A DNA stretch of 64,000 nt from Virgisporangium aliadipatigenens. GTDB taxonomy: Bacteria > Actinomycetota > Actinomycetes > Mycobacteriales > Micromonosporaceae. The notes under the pieces were generated by a model. That model worked only from the letters and a program-made list of their open reading frames with translations. It was not told the DNA's origin and did not search any database. Positions 27,111 through 36,419 of this stretch are shown in pieces. The translations under genes and the position numbers were made by a program. Every line of letters begins with the position of its first letter. Positions within the stretch are counted from its first letter, which is position 1. The stretch lies in assembly GCF_016863615.1 (NCBI RefSeq), contig NZ_BOPF01000007.1, forward strand, positions 186,001 to 250,000, read 5' to 3'.

Positions 27111-28022
27111 ATGGCCAGTGCGACAGGAGTGGAAGCGGACCGTCAGGCAGACCCGTTGGCACAGGTGCGACGTCTGTTGCGGCATCGCGAGTACCGCCGG
27201 GCCGTCGAGATGATCGACCGTCGCCTGATCGGCGTCGTCGCCGTCGACACGCGGTTCCCGTTGGAGGATCTCAAGACCTACGCCTACGAGCGGCTCTCCC
27301 GCTTCGGCCCCGGCCCCTCCTGGCGCACCCCGGTCAGCCTGCGCCGGGGCAACCCGGTGAGCCTGCGCCGCCCGGTCACCGTCGACCTGCGCCGCCTCGA
27401 CCGCGCCGAGCTGGAGCAGGTGCTGCGCTGGCTGCTCGCCGGCGAGATCCGGGCCGCCGACGAGGCGCTGCGCGCCGGCGACTGGACCGGCGTCGTCACG
27501 GCCGCGGAGTTCGCCGGGCGGATCGACGACCGCAGCACCCGCATCGCCGCCGCGCACGCCCGCGGCCTGTACGAGCTGGCCGTCGACGCGCTCGACCGTG
27601 AGTCGCCGGACCTCGACGACGTGCTCGGCCAGCTCCAGCGGGCGGCCCGGCTCGCGGCCCGCGCCGGTACCGACCCGTCGCTGGGCGCCGGCCCGAAGAA
27701 GCTCACCGCCGGCATCGAGGAGGTCGCCGCGATCGTCGAGCGCCGCCGCGCCCGGGCCGCCCGGGTCGAGGCGGTGCGCTCGGTGGTGCGCCGGTTCAAC
27801 CGGCTGACCGAGCACTACGCCGACCGGGACCAGCTGATCAGCCACGTGCAGCTGGGCAACGCGCGGGCGTCGCTGGCCCAGATCCGCGGGGACGTCGAGC
27901 GGTTGCTGCCGCAGCACGAGCCGGATTCCCCGGCCAGCCGGATGCTCGCCGACCTCCGCGTCAAGATCGACCAATACAAGATCCAGTTGGAGCGGATCGG
28001 GCGTACCCTGCGCGCCGAATAG
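27111..28022 (+). CDS. Hypothetical helical protein
   Basis: 303-aa protein that I do not recognise. It is soluble and highly charged, with long Arg/Ala/Glu-rich helices (VERRRARAARVEAVRSVVRR). A short internal duplication, PVSLRRGNPVSLRRPV, at about residues 80-95 comes from an 18-bp direct repeat in the DNA. ATG 27111 has GGGGGA just upstream. Codon use matches its neighbours, so it is probably a real gene. A coiled-coil or TPR-like scaffold role is possible but unproven. Confidence 0.6.
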   Translation: MASATGVEADRQADPLAQVRRLLRHREYRRAVEMIDRRLIGVVAVDTRFPLEDLKTYAYERLSRFGPGPSWRTPVSLRRGNPVSLRRPVTVDLRRLDRAELEQVLRWLLAGEIRAADEALRAGDWTGVVTAAEFAGRIDDRSTRIAAAHARGLYELAVDALDRESPDLDDVLGQLQRAARLAARAGTDPSLGAGPKKLTAGIEEVAAIVERRRARAARVEAVRSVVRRFNRLTEHYADRDQLISHVQLGNARASLAQIRGDVERLLPQHEPDSPASRMLADLRVKIDQYKIQLERIGRTLRAE

Positions 28023-28039
28023 AGCTTCATTTCGCGGGG

Positions 28040-28195
28040 CCGTCGGGCGGGTTCGTTGTGCGGATGCCGGTTGATGGATGACGTGTCCGCGTCGGCGGTA
28101 GTGGCTGGTCCTGGCGTCGGCTTGGTGTCGGCGGCGCCAGGTTGACCGGTGCAGCCAGTGGTCGATGGTGCTGATGGTGACGAACCCGGGCTGTC
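28040..28195 (-). pseudogene. Possible remnant of a transposase C-terminus
   Basis: In the 244-nt gap between two plus-strand genes, the minus strand reads DHWLHRSTWRRRHQADARTS followed by HYRRRGH. This Trp-Arg-Arg-His pattern is like the end of several actinobacterial transposases. No start, catalytic core or terminal repeats are present, so it would be a fossil. The rest of the gap shows nothing clear. Confidence 0.3.
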
Positions 28196-28266
28196 GTACT
28201 AGTGGAGTTGTCATGGTTCGACCTCTGTGCGGCTGTGGCCGCGACTCAGGGCAGTACCGTGTCCCG

Positions 28267-28704
28267 GTGATTCGCGTGGAGGTATCGCGGGAGTATCCGA
28301 CCACGACGGCTGCGGCGTTCGACTACATCACCGATCCGGCGAACTGGCCGGACTACTGGCCCGACCTCATCAGAGTCGAAACGCCGGAGCGGTCCTGGGC
28401 CGAGCCGGGCGATGAGATGCGCCTGCGGATGAGGTTCATGCGGAGCGAGGTCGTGATGCAGATGGCTCTCGATCGGCTGGTGCCGGCACAGGTCGTGGAG
28501 TACCACTCGCGGCAAGACGGCATGCCGGAACTGCGGCACGAACGCCACTGGGAGCAGCGTGACAACGGGTTCCGGTACCGGATCGCGGTGTCCTACGAGC
28601 CACGGCCGGGCGCGAAAGGGTTCTTTGATCGCGTCCTGGTGAGACGTGGGGTGAAGAAGGCACTGACGCGCACGCTGGACAATCTGGAGTCACGCCTGAC
28701 ATAG
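28267..28704 (+). CDS. SRPBCC (START-like) family protein
   Basis: 145-aa protein with the polyketide-cyclase/START-like pattern: IRVEVSREYPTTTAAAFDYI, then TDPANWPDYWPDLIRVE, and a C-terminal helix LVRRGVKKALTRTLDNLESRL. GTG 28267 starts exactly at the first conserved strand; the longer frame from 28165 adds an unlikely Cys-rich leader. Such proteins bind hydrophobic ligands; no function can be assigned from context. Its base use is slightly less GC-biased than that of its neighbours. Confidence 0.7.
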   Translation: MIRVEVSREYPTTTAAAFDYITDPANWPDYWPDLIRVETPERSWAEPGDEMRLRMRFMRSEVVMQMALDRLVPAQVVEYHSRQDGMPELRHERHWEQRDNGFRYRIAVSYEPRPGAKGFFDRVLVRRGVKKALTRTLDNLESRLT

Positions 28705-28736
28705 CATCGCGGGTGCGGCCCTGGGCGGCTGTCTTA

Positions 28737-30476
28737 CTAGATCTCGCCACCCAACCGCTTCGCCTGGGCGATCGCGCTGTCGGCCTGGGCGTTGAGTTGT
28801 TCCAGGGCGGTGCGTTGCTGGTCGACCTCCTCGCGGATGAGCGTCGTGGCGGTGCCGATGCCGCCGATGCCGTCGCTCATGCCCTTGATCGCCGAGGCCA
28901 CCGCGCCGGCGTCGGTCTGGAGTTCGCCGATGATCTCGGTGATCTCCTCCGTGAAGCGGGCCGTGTCCCGGGAGAGATCCTTCACCTCGTTGGCCACGAC
29001 GCCGAAGCCGCGGCCGTTCTCGCCGGCGCGCGCGGCCTCGATGGTGGCGTTCAGGGCGAGGAGGTTGGTCTGGTCGGCGACCCGGTTGATCAACGCGGCC
29101 ACGCCGCTGACCCGCCGCAGGCTCTCGCCGAGCGCCAGCACCACCGTGTCGGCCCGCTGCGCCTGATCCACCACCAGCGCGGTCACCCGGTCGGCGGCCG
29201 CCACCTGGTGCTCGATCGACGTGGCCGTCGAACGCACCGCGTGCAGCCGTTCGACCACCTCGTGCAGGGGGCCGGTGACCAGGCCGTTCGTGCCGTCGAG
29301 CAGGGACTCCGCCCGGCCGCGGGCCGCCTCCTCGGCCGCCCGCTGCCGGTTCAGCAGGTCGTGCATCTGCGCGTCGAGGCCGTCGCGTTCGGCCAGCGTG
29401 GCGCGCAGTTCCTCCTGGGCCCGGTCGCGGGCGACGATCTCACCGGCGTTCGCGGCGATGATCCGCTGGTTCTCCCGCATCGTGATCGCCATCCGGACCA
29501 GGGCGACGATCAGGGCGAGCCCGGCCACGGCGACGCCCGCCCAGATCAGCCCGAACGGCTGCGCCAGCACCAGCACGCCCAGCGGCAACACGCTGAACGC
29601 CACCGGCACGAACATGCCGCGGTCGTCCGCCCGCACGTGGCGCTCCGGCACCCGGGTCCAGTGCGTGACGGCGGTGGCCAGCAGCGTGATCCCGGTCAGG
29701 ATGAACGGGTCGCCGTACTTCGACGTCTCGTCGGTCCCGAGCAGGTACCACAGGTCGCCGATCTCCCACGCGAGCACCGCCGCCGCGAGGACGGCCAGTT
29801 TGCGGTCGATCCGCCACCCGTTTAGCGCCACGGCGCTGACCACGCCGCCGAGCAGGATCAGGTCGGCGATCGGGTACGACAGGAACGTCACCTTCGCCCA
29901 GAACGGCGAGCCGCCGTTGCCTGACATGGCCGGTGGCAGCGTCACGCACACGACCACCGCCGCCACGGCGAGGCCGCTCAGCATGCCGTCGAGCCGGGTC
30001 GCGAGCATCGTGCGCCCCACCCGTTGCCGCGTCAGCACCAGCAACGCGACGTACTCGCACGGGTAGATCGCCAGCCACAGCGGATCGGCCCAGGACGGGA
30101 CCGGCACCTCGCCGTCGACCGCGACCAGCGTGGCGACCAGCCCGCCGAGCGCGTCCAGCACGAGGCCGACGCCGACCACGCCGGCGATCCACCGCTGCGA
30201 CGGGTCGACCTGCGCCGCCCGTAGGCACGCGACGGCGGCACCGACGAGCACGCCGTTGAAGACCCACACCGAGTAGAGCGAACTGTCCTCGGCGCCGAGC
30301 CCGAGGAACGCGTGCGCCCACATGATCGCGGCCAGCACCGCGCAGAACGCGAGGATCGGGCGTACCCCGCTCGCCGGCCGCTCGTCGGTGCGCGCTGTCA
30401 CGTTCAGAGCATTCGTCAGACCGGTGGGCGACCTGACCACTTCTCCGCCGTGAACCGTCGTATTCGAGCCGATCAC
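28737..30476 (-). CDS. Membrane chemoreceptor-like (MCP signalling domain) protein
   Basis: 579-aa protein. The N-terminal about 330 residues contain eight to ten hydrophobic segments, resembling integral membrane sensor modules (MASE-type). A short coiled coil follows, then an MCP signalling domain with the conserved hairpin tip [20 protein letters not shown] and [16 protein letters not shown]. No HAMP or periplasmic ligand domain is obvious. No CheA or CheW genes are in the window. The start GTG 30476 is uncertain because no Shine-Dalgarno is visible. It is divergent from the large kinase/cyclase gene, which suggests a shared sensory theme. Confidence 0.8.
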   Translation of the reverse strand: MIGSNTTVHGGEVVRSPTGLTNALNVTARTDERPASGVRPILAFCAVLAAIMWAHAFLGLGAEDSSLYSVWVFNGVLVGAAVACLRAAQVDPSQRWIAGVVGVGLVLDALGGLVATLVAVDGEVPVPSWADPLWLAIYPCEYVALLVLTRQRVGRTMLATRLDGMLSGLAVAAVVVCVTLPPAMSGNGGSPFWAKVTFLSYPIADLILLGGVVSAVALNGWRIDRKLAVLAAAVLAWEIGDLWYLLGTDETSKYGDPFILTGITLLATAVTHWTRVPERHVRADDRGMFVPVAFSVLPLGVLVLAQPFGLIWAGVAVAGLALIVALVRMAITMRENQRIIAANAGEIVARDRAQEELRATLAERDGLDAQMHDLLNRQRAAEEAARGRAESLLDGTNGLVTGPLHEVVERLHAVRSTATSIEHQVAAADRVTALVVDQAQRADTVVLALGESLRRVSGVAALINRVADQTNLLALNATIEAARAGENGRGFGVVANEVKDLSRDTARFTEEITEIIGELQTDAGAVASAIKGMSDGIGGIGTATTLIREEVDQQRTALEQLNAQADSAIAQAKRLGGEI

Positions 30477-30586
30477 CGTCTTGTGACGGAACGCTGCGTG
30501 CCGCTAGCGTCACGGGAATCCTGTAACGGTTGACGGCTCAGGTCCGGGAGCCTGCCTGTCGAAGAAACGGTGTGGATATCGGTCCG

Positions 30587-33500
30587 ATGGCGAACGACAT
30601 CCAGGGCCGGCAGGCGCACGTTCCACCCGACGTGCCCGGTCTTGCCGTGGTGGGCGCCATCGGCCACGGCGCGACAGCCGACGTGTACCGCGTCCGGCGG
30701 CGGGGTGCCGAGTACGCCCTGAAGATCCTGCGCGAGGCGGGCACGCCGGCGACGCGGCGGGCGTTCCGGCGGGAGGCGGCGCTCCTCGCCTGTGTCGACC
30801 ATCCCGGCCTTCCCGACGTGTACGAGGTGGGCCTCGCCGGCGGACGGCCCTACCTGCTGATGGAACTCGTCGCCGGGCGCCGGCTGGGCGAGCTGCTCGG
30901 CACCCCGCACCCCGACGCGCGGGTCATCGCCTGGGGCCTCGACGTCGCCGACGCGCTCGGCGCCGCGCACCGCCTCGAACTCGTGCACCGCGACGTGAAG
31001 CCGGACAACGTCGTCGTCGGTCCGGACGGCCGGGCCCGCCTGGTCGACCTCGGCCTCGCCACCCGGGTCGCCGCGGATCCCACCGACGTGGCCGCCGGCA
31101 CGCTCGCGTACGCCGCCCCGGAACAGTCCGGGGCGCTGCGCCGGGCCGTCGACGGGCGGGCCGACCTGTACTCCCTCGGCGTGGTGCTGTTCGAGGCGGC
31201 GACGGGTGCGCCGCCGTTCGCCGGCTCCGACCCGGGCGAATTGATCCGGATGCACGCCGTCACGCCGGCACCCGACCCGCGAACGCTGCGGGCCGACCTC
31301 TCGCCGGCGCTGGCCGCCGTCATCTGCCGGCTGCTCGCGAAGGACCCCGACGACCGGTACCCGCATGCCGCCGCCGTTCGCGACGACCTGCGCCGGGCGG
31401 CCGACGACCCCGCCCGCACCGACCTGCCCACCCGCCACGCCGGTTCGGCGCCGCACCGCGAACCGCCGCTCGTCGGGCGGCGCGACGAGGTCGACGTGCT
31501 GACCGCGCGCTGGGAACGGGCCCGTTCGGGCGGCGGCGGGTGTGCGCTGCTGACCGGGCCGGCCGGCGGCGGCAAGAGTCGCCTCGCGCGGGAGATCATG
31601 AACCTGGTGCGCCGCGGCGGACACCCGGTGCTGCACGGCAAGGCCGAGGCCGGTGGGACGCTGCCGCTGGCGGCGCTGCGCGCGGCGGTCGACGGGCACG
31701 TGCGCGCGGTGCGGGAACTGCCCGGGCCGGGGCGCGCCGCCGCCCGCGAACGCCTCGTCGCGGCGGCCGGCGAAGAGGCGCCGCTCGTCGCGCGCCTCTC
31801 CCCGGACCTGGCCGAACTGCTGGACGCCGACGCGGCCGACGTGCCGGCGACCGGCGAACAGTTCGCGGCGGCGGTGGCGGCGTTCCTGGCCGGGCTGGCC
31901 GGCGCCGGCGAGCCGGCCCTGCTCTGCCTCGACGACGTGCAGTGGCTCGACGACGTGAGCCGCGCGGTGCTGCGCCGGCTCGCCCCGCTCCTGCCCGGGA
32001 CGTCGCTGCTGGTGCTGGCGACCGCGCGGGACGACGAGGAGAGCGTGCCGGCGCTGACGACGTTCCGCGGAACGATCGGAACGGCGGTGGACCTGGAGGC
32101 GCGCCTCGGACCGCTCACGGTCGACGAGATCGGCGCGCTCGTGACGGCCGAGTGCGGCGGGATGCGGCTGGACCGCGCGGACGCCGCCCGGCTGGCCGCG
32201 CACTCCGACGGCAACCCGTTCGCGCTGCTGGAGGTGGTCAAGGCGGTCGTGGACGCCGGGCTGGCGCGGCCGGACTGGGGCAGTTGGCAGGTCGACCACG
32301 AGGAACTGGCCCGGCTCGACCTGCCCACCGACGTGGCCGCGCTGGTCCTCAAGCGGGTCGACGCGCTCGACGGGCCGAGCCTGCGGCTGCTCGGGCTGGC
32401 CGCCGTCGTCGGCAACCACTTCCCGGTCGACGTCGTCGCCCGCGCGGCCGGCGTCGAGCGCTCCGCCGCGGAGGACGCGCTGACCGACGCCACCCGGCAC
32501 CGCCTCGTGGAGAACTGCGGCGGCGGCCGCTTCGCGTTCCTGCACGACCGGATCCGGGAGGCCCTGCTCGACCGCTTCACCGACGACGAGCGGCGCGCCG
32601 CCCACGACCGGGTCGCCGACGCCCTCGCCGCCCTCGACCGGCGCGACCCGGCGGCGCTGTACGCCCTCGCCGACCACTGCGTGCGCGGCACCGTGGCGCG
32701 CGACCCCGGGCGGGCGGCCCGCGCGGCGGCGGTCGCCGGGCGGCTGGCGCTGGCCGACCACGCCCCGGCGCAGGCGGTCCTCTTCCTGGAGAGCGCCGTC
32801 GCGGCCGCCGAGGTCGCCGGCGAGCCCGCCGACACCGACCTGCTGCGCACCCTCGGCGTCGCCCTGCACCGGGTCGGTCGCTTCGACGACGCCGTCGGGG
32901 TGTTCCGGGCCGCGCTGGCCGTGACGGACGTTCCGACGGAACGGGCCGGACTGCACCGCTCCATCGCCCAGGTCCACGACAGCACGTGGAACACCACCGC
33001 GCAGGCGGCGGCCGTCGAAGCGGGCCTCGCCGAGCTGGGACGCCCGCTGCCGACGAACCCGGTCGGCCTGGCCCTGTCGACCCTCGGCATCGGCGTCGCC
33101 GGCTGGCTCGGCGCGCGCCTCGGCATCGGCAGGGGCACCGCGCGCGGCGCCGAACGCGACACCTACCGCCTCGTCATGGGCCTCTACGACCTCTACGGCC
33201 GCTACCTCATCCGGGACCTGCGGGCGGACCGCTCGGTGGCGCTGAAGGCGCGCGGCGGCTACCTCGCCCACCGGGTCGGCGTCTCGGCGGAGACGGCCCG
33301 CTCCAAATCGGAGGGCGGGCTCATCGCCCGGATGGCCGGCCTGCCCCGGCTCGCCGAACGCCTCGACGCCGCGGCGCTGCGGATGGCGCAGGAGGTCGGT
33401 GACCCCCGGGTCGTGTCGTACCTGGCGTGGCTGCGCGCGTTCGGCATCTTCAGCAGCGGCGCCGACCAGGGGGAGAGCATCCGCCGCGCGATGGCCGAAC

Positions 33501-35809
33501 ACGGCCGGTGGATGGATCCCGGGCACCTGCTCGACTGCTACGCCATGCTCGCCTGGGATCTGATCCTGCGCGGGGACACCGACGCGGCGCGGGAGTGGTT
33601 CGACCGGCGGCGCGCGCTGGTCGAGGCGAGCGGGCAGGTCGGTCCGCTGGTGCTCATCCCGGTCGAGGCGGCGCTGCCGGCGCTCTGCGGCCAGGTCGCC
33701 GAGGCGGCCGCGGTGCTCGGCCGGTTCCGCTCCGGGGAGGGGCTGCCGCGGGCGATGCGGGTCGACACGCTCATCGCCACGATGCAGTCCGCGGTGGAAC
33801 AGCGCGAGTTCGGCGCGATTTTCGACGACGCGGTCGCGCGCTTCGACGAGATGCGGCTGCGCCCCCGGGGCATGCTCGCCACGCTGCACTCGGTGTACGT
33901 GTACCGCGCCTACGGCCGGGTCGAGCAGCTGCGGCTGGGCGCCACCGATCCGGCGAGCGCCCGGGAGGCGGTGCGGCGCCTGGGCACCGTCAGCAACCGG
34001 CCGATCCTCGCCGCGCACCACGCGGTGCTCAAGGCGTCGCTGCACGAGGTGCTCGGCGAGCCCGGTAAGGCGTTGCGCGCGCTCGGCGCCGCCGAACCGG
34101 TGCTGCTCGCCGTCGACGCGCCGCTGGTGGTCTTCGAGACGGCGTTCACCCGGGCGCGGGCGTTGCGGGCGTCGGGATTCCCCGGCGAGGCCGGCCGGCA
34201 GGCGGAGACGGCGCTGCGGGTGGCCGACACCCAGGGCTGGCCGCACCGGGCGCGCTGGGTGCGGGCGGCGTTCGGGATCGGCACCGATGTCCACAGTGGA
34301 CGGCCGGGGCGCAGCGCCGACGCGGTGCACGCCGGCACCTACCGCCGCCGCCTCGCCGCCCTCGAACAGGTCAGTCTCGCCTCGGCGCGGGTGCTCGACC
34401 CGGACCGGCTGGCCCGCATCGCGCTCGACGAGAGCGTGCGCATCCTCGGCGCCGAACGGGCGCTGCTGTTCCTCACCGACGGCCCGTCCGACCGGCTCGT
34501 CCCGCGGGTCGGCCGCGACGCCGACGGTGCCGACCTCGACGGGTTCAGCGGGTACAGCGCCGGACTGGTCGAACGGGTCCGCCGCAGCCGTCGCCCGCTG
34601 GTCGTCGCCGGCACCGACGAGGGCGAGGCGCTCGGTTCGCAGAGCGCCGTCCGGCACGGGCTGCGCAGCATCATCATCGCGCCGATCCTGTTGGAACACC
34701 GCCTGTGGGGCGTGGTCTACCTGGACAGCCGCGTCGCCAAGGGGATCTTCACGCACGACGACGTCGACATCCTGACCGCCGTGACCAACCAGGTGGCGGC
34801 CGCCCTGGAGACGGCCCGCGCCGCCCGCCTGGAACTGGCCGTGGCGACCGTCGCCCGGGAACGCGACCTCGCCGAGACGCTGCGCGCCGCGATGCACGAG
34901 GTGAGCGCCACCCTCGACCCGGCCACGGTGCTGCGGAAGGTGCGCGAGTGCGCGCAGCGCTTCGCCGGCGACAGCGGCGGCTGGCTGGTCACCGTCGACG
35001 GCGCGCACGTCGACCCGCCCGTGGCAGCGCTCGACCCGGCCCGGATCGCGGCGCTGGCCGGCCGCACGGCGCCGGTGCGCGGCACCGCCGCCGAGCCGTG
35101 GACCGGGATGTTCCCGGGGCAGGGCCTGGTGTGCTGGCTCGCGGTGCCGCTGGCCGTGCGCGGGGAACCGATCGGGGTGCTGGTCCTCGCCGCCGCCCGG
35201 CCGGACGCGTTCGGCCCCGCGCAGGTGGAGACCGTGGAGACGATCGCGGCGCAGGGCATGGTGGCCTACGAGAACGCGCGGCTGTTCAGCGAGGTGCGGC
35301 GGCTGGCCAGCGTCGACGGGCTGACCCAGCTGGCCAACCGGCGGCAGTTCATGGAGGCGACCGATCGGGAGGTGGCCACGGCGCGGCGGCACGGGCGCCC
35401 GCTCGCCGCCGTGATGGTCGACATCGACCGGTTCAAACAGGTCAACGACACGTGGGGGCACCAGGTCGGCGACGACGTCATCCGGGCCGTCGCGGCGCGG
35501 CTGCGCCTGCACAGCCGCGAGGTCGACCTGGCCGGCCGCTACGGCGGCGAGGAGTTCGCCCTCGTCCTGCCCGACGTCGGCGACGCGGCCGGCAGCATCG
35601 CCGAACGGCTGCGCGTCGAGGTGGCCGGCGCGCCGGTGGAGACGGCCGCCGGCCCGGTCCCGGTCACGATCAGCCTCGGCGTCGCCTACCTGGAGGCGAC
35701 CGACACCGACGCCGCCCCGCTGCTCGCCCGCGCCGACGAGTGCCTGTACCGGGCCAAGCGCGGCGGCCGCAACCGCGTGGTGGTCCATCCGTCACACGCG
35801 GTCAACTGA
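30587..35809 (+). CDS. Ser/Thr kinase - ATPase - GAF - GAF - GGDEF multidomain signalling protein
   Basis: 1740-aa protein. Residues about 15-275 form a Ser/Thr kinase (GHGATADVYRV loop, YALKIL Lys, HRDVKPDNVVV at 134, DLG for DFG, AAPEQ). Residues about 300-620 are an AAA-type ATPase with Walker A GPAGGGKS at about 322-329 and LLCLDDVQWLDD. About 620-1250 is a helical TPR-like region. Two GAF domains follow (about 1270-1420 and 1430-1570). The C-terminal GGDEF domain has GGEEF at about 1652, with an RxxD inhibitory site (REVD) five residues before it, so diguanylate cyclase activity with product inhibition is likely. ATG 30587 was chosen; GTG 30572 is possible. Its end overlaps the convergent response-regulator gene by 8 nt. 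Confidence 0.88.
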   Translation: MANDIQGRQAHVPPDVPGLAVVGAIGHGATADVYRVRRRGAEYALKILREAGTPATRRAFRREAALLACVDHPGLPDVYEVGLAGGRPYLLMELVAGRRLGELLGTPHPDARVIAWGLDVADALGAAHRLELVHRDVKPDNVVVGPDGRARLVDLGLATRVAADPTDVAAGTLAYAAPEQSGALRRAVDGRADLYSLGVVLFEAATGAPPFAGSDPGELIRMHAVTPAPDPRTLRADLSPALAAVICRLLAKDPDDRYPHAAAVRDDLRRAADDPARTDLPTRHAGSAPHREPPLVGRRDEVDVLTARWERARSGGGGCALLTGPAGGGKSRLAREIMNLVRRGGHPVLHGKAEAGGTLPLAALRAAVDGHVRAVRELPGPGRAAARERLVAAAGEEAPLVARLSPDLAELLDADAADVPATGEQFAAAVAAFLAGLAGAGEPALLCLDDVQWLDDVSRAVLRRLAPLLPGTSLLVLATARDDEESVPALTTFRGTIGTAVDLEARLGPLTVDEIGALVTAECGGMRLDRADAARLAAHSDGNPFALLEVVKAVVDAGLARPDWGSWQVDHEELARLDLPTDVAALVLKRVDALDGPSLRLLGLAAVVGNHFPVDVVARAAGVERSAAEDALTDATRHRLVENCGGGRFAFLHDRIREALLDRFTDDERRAAHDRVADALAALDRRDPAALYALADHCVRGTVARDPGRAARAAAVAGRLALADHAPAQAVLFLESAVAAAEVAGEPADTDLLRTLGVALHRVGRFDDAVGVFRAALAVTDVPTERAGLHRSIAQVHDSTWNTTAQAAAVEAGLAELGRPLPTNPVGLALSTLGIGVAGWLGARLGIGRGTARGAERDTYRLVMGLYDLYGRYLIRDLRADRSVALKARGGYLAHRVGVSAETARSKSEGGLIARMAGLPRLAERLDAAALRMAQEVGDPRVVSYLAWLRAFGIFSSGADQGESIRRAMAEHGRWMDPGHLLDCYAMLAWDLILRGDTDAAREWFDRRRALVEASGQVGPLVLIPVEAALPALCGQVAEAAAVLGRFRSGEGLPRAMRVDTLIATMQSAVEQREFGAIFDDAVARFDEMRLRPRGMLATLHSVYVYRAYGRVEQLRLGATDPASAREAVRRLGTVSNRPILAAHHAVLKASLHEVLGEPGKALRALGAAEPVLLAVDAPLVVFETAFTRARALRASGFPGEAGRQAETALRVADTQGWPHRARWVRAAFGIGTDVHSGRPGRSADAVHAGTYRRRLAALEQVSLASARVLDPDRLARIALDESVRILGAERALLFLTDGPSDRLVPRVGRDADGADLDGFSGYSAGLVERVRRSRRPLVVAGTDEGEALGSQSAVRHGLRSIIIAPILLEHRLWGVVYLDSRVAKGIFTHDDVDILTAVTNQVAAALETARAARLELAVATVARERDLAETLRAAMHEVSATLDPATVLRKVRECAQRFAGDSGGWLVTVDGAHVDPPVAALDPARIAALAGRTAPVRGTAAEPWTGMFPGQGLVCWLAVPLAVRGEPIGVLVLAAARPDAFGPAQVETVETIAAQGMVAYENARLFSEVRRLASVDGLTQLANRRQFMEATDREVATARRHGRPLAAVMVDIDRFKQVNDTWGHQVGDDVIRAVAARLRLHSREVDLAGRYGGEEFALVLPDVGDAAGSIAERLRVEVAGAPVETAAGPVPVTISLGVAYLEATDTDAAPLLARADECLYRAKRGGRNRVVVHPSHAVN
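34290..34301. repeat. Iterated 12-mer TCCACAGTGGAC, copy 4
   Basis: Exact copy inside the kinase/GGDEF gene, read in a different codon phase (Val-His-Ser-Gly), so the motif is conserved as DNA and not as peptide. Confidence 0.6.
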
Positions 35810-36416
35810 CCAACCCTCTGCGGAACGCCTCCGCGACGGCCGCCGCCCGGTCCCGCACGCCGAGCTTGTCGTAGATGTGCAGCAGGTGCGTCTTGACGCT
35901 CGCCTCGCTGATCAACAGCCGCGCCGCCGCCTCCCGGTTGCCGGCCCCGTCGGCGAGCAGCCGCAGCACCTGGAGTTCCCGTTCGGTGAGGGCGCCGTGG
36001 GCCGGGCGGCGCACGTGTCCCATGAGGCGACCCGCGACGGCCGGCGCCAGCACCGCCTCGCCGCGCGCGGCGGCCCCGACGGCCCGCAGCAGCTCCTCGA
36101 CCGGCGCGTCCTTGAGCAGGTAACCGGTCGCGCCGGCCGCGATCGCCGGCAGCACGTCGGCGTCGGTGTCGAACGTCGTCAGCACGAGCACCTTCACGCG
36201 GGGCGCCAACTGCCGGATGGCCGCCACGCCGCCCGTTCCGGGCATCCGCAGGTCCATCAGCACCACGTCCGGCCGCAGCGCGGCGGCCCGCCGGACGGCC
36301 TCCGCCCCGTCGGCCGCCTCGCCCACCACCTCGAACCCGTCCGCGCCGGCGAACGCCCCGCGCAGCCCGTGCCGCACGATCGGATGGTCGTCCACGACGA
36401 GCACGCGGATCACCAT
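35802..36416 (-). CDS. NarL/LuxR-family response regulator
   Basis: 204-aa response regulator. The receiver domain has VVDDHP, phospho-acceptor Asp in VVLMDLRMPG, and the switch TTFDTDADV and Lys in YLLKDAP. The LuxR-type HTH is at about 140-200 (LTERELQVLRLLADGAGNREAAARLLISEASVKTHL, in two parts). The gene is preceded by its cognate kinase with 3 nt between them. The probable target is the adjacent ABC-2 permease operon. Confidence 0.92.
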   Translation of the reverse strand: MVIRVLVVDDHPIVRHGLRGAFAGADGFEVVGEAADGAEAVRRAAALRPDVVLMDLRMPGTGGVAAIRQLAPRVKVLVLTTFDTDADVLPAIAAGATGYLLKDAPVEELLRAVGAAARGEAVLAPAVAGRLMGHVRRPAHGALTERELQVLRLLADGAGNREAAARLLISEASVKTHLLHIYDKLGVRDRAAAVAEAFRRGLVS

Positions 36417-36419
36417 CGG

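Noticed and set aside
30473-35788. Very long open frame on the minus strand opposite the kinase/GGDEF gene
   Set aside because: It is Arg/His/Gly/Val-rich without domains, as expected from the complement of a high-GC gene; the plus strand carries clear kinase, ATPase, GAF and GGDEF motifs.
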